DNA from: CAZAJT01 sp964485585
GTDB lineage: Bacteria > Patescibacteriota > Microgenomatia > UBA1406 > GWC2-37-13
Length of the DNA: 8,750 nucleotides
Direction of reading: 5' to 3'
Assembly (NCBI GenBank): GCA_964485585.1
Contig: CAZAJT010000041.1
Span: 1-8,750 of the forward strand
In this document: piece after piece, positions 1 to 5,559 of the stretch
Numbering within the stretch: position 1 is the first letter of the stretch
Layout of the letters: each line of letters opens with the position of its first letter
Position numbers and translations under genes: made by a program
The notes under the pieces: generated by a model
Database searches by the model: none
What the model saw: only the letters and a program-made list of their open reading frames with translations
What the model was told of the DNA's origin: nothing

Positions 1-12
1 ACAGTTTGAATA

Positions 13-67
13 TTGGAACTTGAGATTTGGAATTTATTTGGAACTTGGTGCTTGGTTATTGGAATTT
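13..67 (+). repeat. Tandem 7-nt repeat array (GGAAYTT type)
   Basis: The spacer before the first gene consists of consecutive degenerate heptamers, GGAACTT, GAGATTT, GGAATTT, then an extra ATTT, then GGAACTT, GGTGCTT, GGTTATT and GGAATTT. Positions 27-67 match 3099-3139 at 40 of 41 bases, including the extra ATTT, so the two arrays share an origin. The rest of 1-141 is AT-rich, with no gene that I can see. Confidence 0.75.
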
Positions 68-125
68 ATAGTACTTGAGTTTGTTTCGTGCTTCAATAAT
101 CGAATTTCGGATTTAATTATCTAGG

Positions 126-153
126 ATTCAACATCCAACATCTAAGATCCAAT
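126..153. repeat. Four tandem heptamers overlapping a stop codon
   Basis: Four consecutive 7-nt units of the form ATYYAAN (ATTCAAC, ATCCAAC, ATCTAAG, ATCCAAT) run across the stop codon (142-144) and last codons of the minus-strand TPR gene. A 6-bp hairpin (AGATCC at 145-150, GGATCT at 158-163) overlaps its end. There is no T-run after it on the minus strand, so I do not call it a terminator. Confidence 0.55.
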
Positions 154-603
154 CAACGGATCTACTTCCCTCGCTCTCTCCAAATAATTCTGCGATCGTT
201 CTTCATCTCCCTCCGCCTTATATAATACGGATAAATTATAAAGAGCATCGCGCGCTTTTGGGGATCGCCGCAACAGCGCTTCCAATTTTCCAATCATCTG
301 CTTTCGATCACGCGACTCTTGATAGACTTTCTGCTCAATCTGACTACCGAATATGTTTTTTGCCATCCGAAAATAGGAGGTAAACTCAGGAAGCGATTGA
401 ATAGACTGGAGAAATCGTACCGTTGCTTTTTCATTGTCAAATAAAGTAAAATAAAGAGGCGTAACTGACTGTGAGAGACTGATATTGCCATACAGAAAAA
501 GAAGGAGTAAAAGAACTGCGCCGATCTTAACCAGCGACCACGCATAATCGAGAAACGATTGTCTGATGGTCTGCCCGATTACTTCCTGTACTTTTTTTCT
601 CAT
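142..603 (-). CDS. Membrane-anchored TPR-repeat protein
   Basis: A small protein (153 residues from the ATG at 603) with a basic N-terminus and one membrane segment (LVKIGAVLLLLLFLYG, residues 24-39). A polar region follows, ending in one good tetratricopeptide repeat (about residues 115-149, core ALYNLSVLYKAEGD, ending in VDP). TPRs bind other proteins, so an inner-membrane scaffold or assembly role is possible, but no partner can be named. The frame can be extended to a TTG at 624 (160 residues). I prefer the ATG because the extra codons look like a continuation of the spacer's 7-nt repeats. Neither start has a convincing Shine-Dalgarno. The gene is divergent from the ATPase gene at 667 and may share its AT-rich promoter region. 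The membrane segment and TPR are visible; the function is unknown. Confidence 0.8.
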   Translation of the reverse strand: MRKKVQEVIGQTIRQSFLDYAWSLVKIGAVLLLLLFLYGNISLSQSVTPLYFTLFDNEKATVRFLQSIQSLPEFTSYFRMAKNIFGSQIEQKVYQESRDRKQMIGKLEALLRRSPKARDALYNLSVLYKAEGDEERSQNYLERAREVDPLIGS

Positions 604-625
604 AGAAACGTTCTTGGTACTCAAA

Positions 626-646
626 ACTCATAACGCATAACTCATA
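626..646. repeat. Three tandem heptamers between divergent genes
   Basis: ACTCATA, ACGCATA and ACTCATA run head to tail and are followed by ACTA. This is another 7-nt-period filler, unrelated in sequence to the arrays at 13-67 and 4129-4156. On the minus strand it reads ATGAGTT-like units and grades into the possible TTG start at 624. Confidence 0.6.
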
Positions 647-649
647 ACT

Positions 650-659
650 ATTATATAAT
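650..659. promoter_or_regulatory. Palindromic -10 element for divergent genes
   Basis: ATTATATAAT is a perfect palindrome and contains a consensus TATAAT on each strand (654-659 on plus; 655-650 on minus). On the plus strand it ends 7 nt before the ATG at 667, so transcription would start at or next to that codon. That fits a leaderless mRNA, and no Shine-Dalgarno precedes 667. No good -35 hexamer is visible for either direction, so this rests on the -10 match and its position. Confidence 0.45.
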
Positions 660-666
660 CTTCAAT

Positions 667-3021
667 ATGGATCCGCTTGCATTTCAACAATTTACCGACC
701 GGCTCATCACACTTTTGATACTGATCGTTTTGGCGATCGTATCGGCAGGACTCACTCTGATTTTTATGTATCTTGCGATTATCTATATGCGCTTGAAAAA
801 GCGCGAGCAGATCGCCCTCGAAATGGTCACGCTTGAAGTAAAACTTCCCAAGGATAACGAAATCAAGATTGACGCCGCCGAGCAAATGTTCGCATCCTTT
901 TCTTCCCTGAAAAAAAGCGGCATGTTTTCATTCCTTGAGGTAAACGATGTACTCGCCTTTGAAATTATCGGAAAAAAGGCCGATATCCGGCTTTACATAT
1001 CTGCGCCGGCGCGCATTGTGGATCTTGTCGAAAAAACTATCTACGGTTATTACCCTGCCGCAGATATTAAAAAAGTTGATGAACCGAATATTTTTACGGA
1101 GGACGGAAAAGTAGCCTATGGGGCGCTTCGCACCAAGGAAGTAGCCTATATGCCCCTGAAAGTATACCGCGATATCCCAACTGACTCTATGGCTGCTATT
1201 ACTTCTGCGCTTTCCAAGATGGATGAAAAAGAAGGAGCTATGATTCAGATACTCATTCGTCCCGCCGCCAACAAATGGAAAAAGGCAGGAAAATCCTATG
1301 TTTCTTCAACCAAGAAAAATGAAGCAAATCCGGAAAAAGCTACCTTCAAAACTGATCAGAAAACACTGGAAAAAATTGACGATAAAACATCAAAGTCCGG
1401 GTTTGAAACCGTGATCCGATTTGTCATATCAGCCCAAAATAAAGATGTTGCATCGGCACATCTACGAAATATCAAAAACGCCTTCGGCCAATTTGATAGC
1501 GAACATAACAGTCTCACCGGCGCAAAGATATTATTCAAAGGCGGATTCATGATTAATCTCATCTACAAATTTTTCCCGGTGATCGAGCTCCCCTTTTGGC
1601 GATCGGTTTCTATCTTATCTTCTGATGAACTCGCAAGTATGTTTCATTTTCCCAATAAAACCGTAGGAACTCCCCATATTCACTGGCTCAAAGCAAAAAC
1701 CGCGCCGGTCGCCGCAGAAGTCCCCCAGCAAGGCGGCACCGCAATCGGATACGGCTACTATCGCGGCGTCAGACGACCAGTCACCATCGGTTTTGATGAT
1801 CGCCGACGGCACGTCTACATCATCGGAAAAACCGGTGTGGGAAAATCAGAGCTTCTAAAGGAAATGATCAAACAGGATATCAGAGAAGGTCACGGCGTCT
1901 GCGTGATCGATCCGCACGGAGACCTCATTGACGATACCTTAAAATATATTCCGCCGCAACGGGCCGAGGACGTCATCTATTTCGATCCTTCAGATACGGA
2001 ACGACCCATGGGATTGAATTTGCTGGAAGCATACACCGAAGAGCAGAAACATTTTATGACAACAGCAATTATCAATCTTATGTATAAGCTGTATGACCCA
2101 CAGCGTACCGGTATCATCGGGCCGCGGTTTGAACACGCAGTGCGAAACGCTATGCTTACGGTCATGTCAGAACCGGGGAGCACCTTTATTGAAATCGTTC
2201 GGATCCTCACTGACCAGAAGTTTGTGCAGGAACTGCTGCCGAAAGTAGATGATCCGATTATCCGACGCTACTGGACTGATCAGATTGCACAGACTTCAGA
2301 CTTTCACAAATCAGAAGTGCTTGACTATATCGTATCCAAATTTGGTAGATTTGTGACCAACAAAACTATGCGCAACATCATCGGTCAATCAAAATCGGCG
2401 TTTGATTTTCGCAAGGTTATGGATGAGGGAAAAATCCTTTTAATTAATCTTTCCAAAGGAAAATTGGGAGAAGAAAACTCGAGCTTTTTGGGACTGGTGC
2501 TCATACCGAAAATTTTAGTCGCGGCAATGAGTCGTCAGGAAATACCCGAGGCGGATCGCCGTGATTTTTTCTTGTATGTTGATGAGTTTCAGAATTTTGC
2601 AACGCCTGATTTTGCAACCATTCTTTCGGAGGCGCGAAAATATCATCTCAACCTCACGGTGGCAAACCAGTTCATTGGACAAATGGATGAGGAAGTGAAA
2701 AACGCTATATTCGGAAACGTCGGTACCCTCATCTCATTCCGTGTCGGTGTCACTGACGCGTCATATCTACAACGAGAATTTCAACCGGTGTTTGGCGAAT
2801 CGGATCTTATCAATGTTGAGCGTTTTCACGCATACATGAAGACGATTGTCGATAATGAACCGGTGCCGCCGTTTTCAGTGGATATGACCAAAGATATTAC
2901 GAAATTAAGAGCAGAGGCGAATGAAAAAGTAGCCGCGGCGATCATACAACTTTCCCGTCTCAAATACGCGAAACCGAAAGAACTGATTGAAGCCGAGATC
3001 ACCCAGAGAGCAAGACTGTAG
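667..3021 (+). CDS. VirD4/TraD/HerA-like membrane ATPase
   Basis: This 784-residue protein belongs to the FtsK/HerA/VirD4 superfamily of ring-forming DNA- or protein-pumping ATPases. The N-terminus has a long hydrophobic stretch (about 14-41, one or two membrane passes). A mixed alpha/beta region (about 45-345) follows, with a charged Lys/Glu-rich linker near 203-245. The motor domain has Walker A GKTGVGKS (387-394), the VIDPHGD motif (413-419) typical of TraD/HerA relatives, Walker B FFLYVDEFQNF (634-644, Asp639/Glu640), a TVANQ motif (664-668) and ISFRVG (689-694), whose Arg692 may be the arginine finger. Such proteins couple DNA to type IV secretion channels or pump DNA. No relaxase, VirB4-like gene or pilus motor is adjacent, so the substrate is unknown. 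The ATG at 667 has no Shine-Dalgarno but a TATAAT 7 nt upstream. The family call is firm; a conjugative role is not. Confidence 0.92.
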   Translation: MDPLAFQQFTDRLITLLILIVLAIVSAGLTLIFMYLAIIYMRLKKREQIALEMVTLEVKLPKDNEIKIDAAEQMFASFSSLKKSGMFSFLEVNDVLAFEIIGKKADIRLYISAPARIVDLVEKTIYGYYPAADIKKVDEPNIFTEDGKVAYGALRTKEVAYMPLKVYRDIPTDSMAAITSALSKMDEKEGAMIQILIRPAANKWKKAGKSYVSSTKKNEANPEKATFKTDQKTLEKIDDKTSKSGFETVIRFVISAQNKDVASAHLRNIKNAFGQFDSEHNSLTGAKILFKGGFMINLIYKFFPVIELPFWRSVSILSSDELASMFHFPNKTVGTPHIHWLKAKTAPVAAEVPQQGGTAIGYGYYRGVRRPVTIGFDDRRRHVYIIGKTGVGKSELLKEMIKQDIREGHGVCVIDPHGDLIDDTLKYIPPQRAEDVIYFDPSDTERPMGLNLLEAYTEEQKHFMTTAIINLMYKLYDPQRTGIIGPRFEHAVRNAMLTVMSEPGSTFIEIVRILTDQKFVQELLPKVDDPIIRRYWTDQIAQTSDFHKSEVLDYIVSKFGRFVTNKTMRNIIGQSKSAFDFRKVMDEGKILLINLSKGKLGEENSSFLGLVLIPKILVAAMSRQEIPEADRRDFFLYVDEFQNFATPDFATILSEARKYHLNLTVANQFIGQMDEEVKNAIFGNVGTLISFRVGVTDASYLQREFQPVFGESDLINVERFHAYMKTIVDNEPVPPFSVDMTKDITKLRAEANEKVAAAIIQLSRLKYAKPKELIEAEITQRARL

Positions 3022-3023
3022 AT

Positions 3024-3139
3024 CAAGCACCAAATCACAAATTCCAAGCTCCAAATAATATTCAAATTCCAATTATCAAACTGTTTTGAATTTGAAACTT
3101 GGAATTTATTTGGAACTTGGTGCTTGGTAATTGGAATTT
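3024..3139. repeat. Inverted arms of 7-nt repeats in a spacer
   Basis: The right arm (3094-3139) is an array of GGAAYTT-type heptamers nearly identical to 27-67. The left arm (3024-3080) carries the same units on the opposite strand, including the same extra ATTT. Exact pairings include 3024-3033 with 3117-3126, 3051-3058 with 3106-3113, and 3061-3068 with 3089-3096. The RNA could fold into a long imperfect hairpin after the ATPase stop codon, which might act as a 3' end or barrier. No T-run follows. Confidence 0.7.
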
Positions 3140-3144
3140 GATAC

Positions 3145-3149
3145 AGGAG
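3145..3149 (+). promoter_or_regulatory. Shine-Dalgarno AGGAG of the flavoprotein gene
   Basis: AGGAG lies 8 nt before the ATG at 3158 and decides that start against an in-frame TTG at 3131, which lies inside the spacer repeat. It is the only strong Shine-Dalgarno I can see in the window. Confidence 0.8.
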
Positions 3150-3157
3150 TCACTCTT

Positions 3158-4126
3158 ATGATTCAAACTTTTCAAACACAGCTCGTAGAGAAACAGCAGT
3201 TGACTAAGGATGTTCTCTTTTTAAAGTTTGATCTCGATGAGCCGAAAGAAATTCAGTTTGTCCCCGGTCAATACCTCATCATGTTTGTGCCGAAAGATAA
3301 TGATCATGTGCGCCGGCAGTACTCGATCGCCTCGTCCCCGTCACAAAACCATTCGGTCGAACTTCTTATAAAATTGATTCCCGGAGGCGTTGCGTCAGGA
3401 TACGTGGAGAAACTGACCGTTGGTGAAATAGTGAGATTTGACGGTCCCGGCGGAAGATTTGTGTTAAACGGCAATCAGAAGCATAAGGTGTTTCTCGCAA
3501 CCGGCACCGGTATCGCTCCAATGCGCAGCATACTCAAGAGCATCTTCGACCAACAGTATACCTCTCTCATTCCGTCTGTCATCCTGAGCGAAGCCGAGTC
3601 TGACTCGGCGAAGTCGAAGGATCCCTCGCGCATGCGAGAAATATCCTCGCCGAGAGATTCTTCTGGGCCATTGGCCCATCAGAATGACAACGACCCCCTT
3701 TCCCCTACGGCGGCCTATACCCTCTATTGGGGTCTTCCCACCTACCAAGACGTCTACTTTTTTGACGAACTCAAACAATGGGCAGAAAAACATACGCACT
3801 TCGCCTTCACCATCTGTCTCTCCCGTGAACAATCGCTCGACATGATTCCTGAATCAGATCGGAAATATTTCGCTCTCGGCCGCATCACCACAGCATTAGA
3901 ACCATTGATACAAAAATTTCATTCAGTTAAACTAGTTGAACCGGTTAAATCAGTTGAATTAGCAGATACAAATACTAGTTTAACTAATTTAACTAATTCA
4001 ACCAATTTAACTCTAACTGATTATGATTTCTACATTTGCGGTAATCGTGAAGTAGTTGAATCGCTGCGCACACACCTTTGCGATAAGAAAATCCCCCCGA
4101 CATGTGTGATATTTGAAAAGTTCTAA
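3158..4126 (+). CDS. Ferredoxin-NAD(P)H reductase-like FAD oxidoreductase
   Basis: This 322-residue flavoprotein of the FNR superfamily moves electrons between NAD(P)H and a one-electron partner through FAD. The FAD domain shows FVPGQY (34-39), RQYSIAS (53-59, the RxYS flavin motif) and GPGGRF (96-101). The NAD(P) domain shows LATGTGIAPMRSI (113-125), TLYWGLPTYQDVYFFDEL (188-205), FTICLSRE (217-224), DFYICGN (290-296) and the end IFEKF. There is no Cys cluster for an attached 2Fe-2S domain, so the partner is separate and unknown. Two stretches do not fit the family: residues 141-177, encoded by a palindromic element (3577-3689), and residues 256-288, encoded by an inverted 9-nt repeat (3923-4020). 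Both fall where short loops are expected, between strands of the nucleotide-binding fold, and keep the frame open. Activity is plausible but unproven. Confidence 0.9.
   Translation: MIQTFQTQLVEKQQLTKDVLFLKFDLDEPKEIQFVPGQYLIMFVPKDNDHVRRQYSIASSPSQNHSVELLIKLIPGGVASGYVEKLTVGEIVRFDGPGGRFVLNGNQKHKVFLATGTGIAPMRSILKSIFDQQYTSLIPSVILSEAESDSAKSKDPSRMREISSPRDSSGPLAHQNDNDPLSPTAAYTLYWGLPTYQDVYFFDELKQWAEKHTHFAFTICLSREQSLDMIPESDRKYFALGRITTALEPLIQKFHSVKLVEPVKSVELADTNTSLTNLTNSTNLTLTDYDFYICGNREVVESLRTHLCDKKIPPTCVIFEKF
3577..3689. repeat. Palindromic element inside the flavoprotein gene
   Basis: This 113-bp element has 11-bp terminal inverted repeats matching at 10 of 11 positions (TGTCATCCTGA at 3577-3587, TCAGAATGACA at 3679-3689). 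Inside are three hairpins: GCCGAGTC/GACTCGGC (3593-3609), CTCGC/GCGAG (3625-3638) and TGGGCCA/TGGCCCA (3664-3678). It is read through in frame as residues 141-177 of the host protein. The right end (3651-3689) matches the reverse complement of the repeat at 8677. Its length is not a multiple of 3, so the flanks must have changed as well, or a duplication compensates. Confidence 0.85.
3923..4020. repeat. Inverted 9-nt repeat array inside a coding region
   Basis: Two arms of four 9-nt units (consensus GTTRAANNN) face each other: 3925-3960, and 3976-4011 on the opposite strand, with a 15-nt middle. TCAGTTA (3923-3929) and TAACTGA (4014-4020) bound the element, and a perfect 12-bp inverted pair lies at 3925-3936 and 3974-3985. 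The period of 9 keeps the reading frame and gives a Val/Lys/Glu-rich stretch followed by a Leu-Thr-Asn repeat (residues 256-288). The sequence is far more AT-rich and simple than the surrounding gene. Confidence 0.8.
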
Positions 4127-4128
4127 AC

Positions 4129-4156
4129 ATGAAACATGTAGCATGTAACATGTAGC
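4129..4156 (+). repeat. Left heptamer arm flanking four-helix-bundle gene
   Basis: Four 7-nt units: ATGAAAC, then ATGTAGC, ATGTAAC and ATGTAGC. Positions 4135-4157 are a perfect 23-bp inverted copy of 4526-4548. The arm begins 2 nt after the flavoprotein stop codon and ends 8 nt before the stop codon of the minus-strand gene it flanks. Confidence 0.85.
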
Positions 4157-4164
4157 AATCAAAA

Positions 4165-4515
4165 TTAGCATTGCGATAATGTCCCCCAAAGCATTCTTCC
4201 AATCTCATCACTCAGATTAAACAATACGTCATGTTCTTTGTCGGAAAAATACTTTCTTTTATGAGAAAAATAAATTAAATACTGTGTTTCTTTTAAAGAA
4301 CCGTAGGAAATTTCAAGGAAGTTCTTCATTACTAGTTTTCTCTGGCGAGCATATCCTTCAATGTAGTTTAAAATAACTGACAACGCAGCTCTTCTTATCT
4401 GGGAAGTGAGACCAAACATTTCTTTTTTAGGAAAACTTTCTGTGAGAAAGTAAATTTTGTCTACGAGTTCATCCATTAGTCTCTTAAGCTTGGCATGATA
4501 TTCTTTGTTATTCAT
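4165..4515 (-). CDS. Four-helix-bundle protein, 23S rRNA IVS family
   Basis: This 116-residue all-helical protein carries the family signature GLTSQIRRAALSVILNYIEG (35-54), normally close to GLTSQIRRAAVSIPANIAEG. It is preceded by DELVDKIYFLTESFPKKE (15-32) and followed by GSLKETQYLI (72-81) and the last helix SDEIGRML (102-109). Length is normal for the family. Relatives are encoded in intervening sequences of 23S rRNA genes and, as Avd, in diversity-generating retroelements, where they form basic oligomers that bind nucleic acid or reverse transcriptase. Here it stands alone. No rRNA, reverse transcriptase or template/variable repeat pair is near. No Shine-Dalgarno precedes the ATG; the upstream sequence is the heptamer array. 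Its first codons and upstream bases (CAACC then ATGAATAACAAA) resemble those of the pilin gene upstream. The family call is firm; its job here is unknown. Confidence 0.92.
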   Translation of the reverse strand: MNNKEYHAKLKRLMDELVDKIYFLTESFPKKEMFGLTSQIRRAALSVILNYIEGYARQRKLVMKNFLEISYGSLKETQYLIYFSHKRKYFSDKEHDVLFNLSDEIGRMLWGTLSQC

Positions 4516-4519
4516 GGTT

Positions 4520-4547
4520 GCTACATGCTACATGTTACATGCTACAT
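4520..4547 (-). repeat. Right heptamer arm flanking four-helix-bundle gene
   Basis: Four units of GCTACAT/GTTACAT, i.e. ATGTAGC/ATGTAAC on the minus strand, are inverted relative to 4129-4156. The array ends 2 nt before the pilin stop codon (4550-4552) and lies 4 nt upstream of the four-helix-bundle ATG, so it also forms that gene's leader. Confidence 0.85.
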
Positions 4548-4549
4548 GA

Positions 4550-5335
4550 TTAAAACCTTGTCACAAAAAAGTCCGCCGGAAGCTGGGGATTTGATTGCAG
4601 CAGTTGTATTTTTTTTGTCACGCCGGTTGCCGATTGTGCCTCCGACACAACGGTCTTTCCTTGAGAGTTAAGTGTAGAAAGCGCCGGTCCTTCCACGCCG
4701 ATTCTCGTTGACGCAAAAAGCGCCCGCATCATCATAAGTTTGGTATCGCCGGCTACCGCAGGGGACAACGTCGCCTTATAATCAAAGCCTACTCCCTCGA
4801 TCGTGCCGCCCGCTCCCGTAGTCAACTCTCCCTGACCGGACACTTTATCCGGCAGTTGATTACAAGGATCAATAAGATTTTTTACGATACTATTATCGGT
4901 TTTTATGCGAATAAGCTCAACCGCCGGACAGCTTCCTCCTGATTTTACGTAGATTGTCAATGGCAGGCTCCAATAGGAAGAAAATGAATTATTCTGCCGG
5001 TCATAATCGGCCAGATAAAAAGTATATCCCTCATTGGCTGAAAGCGACCGGGTAACAAATGTATTTCTATCATATGCGGTAGCAACAGATACATTTCCTG
5101 TGTAACCGCTGATACCGGTAAGCGAACTTAATACATAGGTACCAATCGGTTGTGCGAGCGCCGCCTCGATTCCTGCTTCTGCCGCAGCAAGAGATTTCTG
5201 CGCCTCTTCCTCAAGTTTTGATATCTGGGTTTCAGTGGTCGATTTATACGATACCGTCATCACGACAGTAATAACTGTCGCTAAAAGCATGATAGTAAGT
5301 ATCAGTACTTGTCCTCTTTTATGTTTGTTATTCAT
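4550..5335 (-). CDS. PilX-like type IV pilus minor pilin
   Basis: A 261-residue protein with a pilin-type N-terminus: a short basic leader (MNNKHKRG), one hydrophobic helix (QVLILTIMLLATVITVVMTV, 9-28), then an amphipathic helix containing LEEEAQKSLAAAEAGIEAAL (41-60). The AAEAGIEAAL segment is typical of PilX-type minor pilins. A prepilin peptidase site after Gly8 is plausible, but the usual Glu at +5 is missing (the mature end would be QVLIL), so processing is uncertain. The rest is a beta-rich globular domain with only two cysteines (136 and 158), which could close a disulfide loop as in many pilins. It is codirectional with and downstream of the large exported protein at 8599-5558. That order recalls PilX beside the PilY1 tip adhesin. 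No Shine-Dalgarno is seen; a GATAAT lies 6 nt before the ATG. Confidence 0.82.
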   Translation of the reverse strand: MNNKHKRGQVLILTIMLLATVITVVMTVSYKSTTETQISKLEEEAQKSLAAAEAGIEAALAQPIGTYVLSSLTGISGYTGNVSVATAYDRNTFVTRSLSANEGYTFYLADYDRQNNSFSSYWSLPLTIYVKSGGSCPAVELIRIKTDNSIVKNLIDPCNQLPDKVSGQGELTTGAGGTIEGVGFDYKATLSPAVAGDTKLMMMRALFASTRIGVEGPALSTLNSQGKTVVSEAQSATGVTKKIQLLQSNPQLPADFFVTRF

Positions 5336-5341
5336 AGGTTG

Positions 5342-5347
5342 ATTATC
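5342..5347 (-). promoter_or_regulatory. -10-like GATAAT 6 nt before the pilin ATG
   Basis: On the minus strand GATAAT (5 of 6 to consensus) ends 6 nt before the ATG at 5335, and no Shine-Dalgarno lies between. The position matches the other two apparently leaderless starts, but no good -35 is seen. Confidence 0.35.
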
Positions 5348-5355
5348 TCAAAACT

Positions 5356-5376
5356 ACATCATACATCTTAAATCTA
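5356..5376. repeat. Heptamer arm left of the palindromic element
   Basis: ACATCAT, ACATCTT and AAATCTA run in tandem. 5363-5373 pairs in inverted orientation with 5548-5558 at 10 of 11 bases, so this is one of two inverted arms around the element at 5384-5530. Confidence 0.45.
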
Positions 5377-5383
5377 GTATAGG

Positions 5384-5530
5384 TGTCATGCTGAACTTGG
5401 TTCAGCATCTTCCCCGTCATTCCTGCGAAAGCCGAGTCAGACTCGGCGAAAGCAGGAATCCAGTATCTGGATCCTGCATCAAGTGCGGGATGACATTGTT
5501 GGAAGATCCCGAAACGAGTTCGGGATGACA
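5384..5530. repeat. Compound palindromic element with four hairpins
   Basis: This 147-bp unit is bounded by TGTCAT (5384-5389) and ATGACA (5525-5530). It contains four stem-loops: TGCTGAAC/GTTCAGCA (5389-5407); ATTCCTGC/GCAGGAAT (5419-5459), with the nested palindrome GCCGAGTC/GACTCGGC (5431-5447); ATCCTGCA/TGCGGGAT (5471-5491, one mismatch); and ATCCCGAA/TTCGGGAT (5506-5526). It fills the spacer between the exported-protein and pilin genes. It shares the 17-bp core with 3593-3609. As RNA it would be heavily structured and could separate expression of the two genes. An open frame across it is only a translation of the repeat. Confidence 0.88.
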
Positions 5531-5538
5531 ATTCAGTT

Positions 5539-5559
5539 ATATTTGACATTTGAGATGTT
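5539..5559. repeat. Heptamer arm right of the palindromic element
   Basis: ATATTTG, ACATTTG and AGATGTT run in tandem, reaching into the stop codon (5558-5560) of the exported protein. The array is inverted relative to 5356-5376. Confidence 0.4.

Larger units (their letters stand above)
4129..4547 (-). mobile_element. Putative cassette: four-helix gene between inverted arrays
   Basis: One small gene (4165-4515) is enclosed by inverted arrays of the same heptamer, fitted between the stop codon of the flavoprotein (4126) and that of the pilin (4550) with only 2 nt to spare on each side. This gene family is known as an insert in 23S rRNA genes of several bacteria, where it is also bounded by inverted repeats. 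Mobility here is an inference: there is no transposase and no clear target duplication. Confidence 0.35.

Noticed and set aside
145..163. Intrinsic terminator at the end of the TPR gene
   Set aside because: The 6-bp hairpin lies within the last codons and no T-run follows on the minus strand.
13..3139. CRISPR array
   Set aside because: The repeats are direct 7-nt units without spacers, and no cas gene is present.
3131..3157. Upstream TTG start for the flavoprotein
   Set aside because: The extra nine codons lie in the spacer repeat and across the Shine-Dalgarno at 3145-3149; the ATG at 3158 fits better.
3464..3832. Open frame of 122 codons opposite the flavoprotein gene
   Set aside because: It lies fully antisense to a gene with clear family motifs, and part of it is the palindromic repeat; no family signature.
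4129..4547. Diversity-generating retroelement or 23S rRNA intervening sequence
   Set aside because: The protein family fits both, but no reverse transcriptase, template/variable repeat or rRNA sequence is present.
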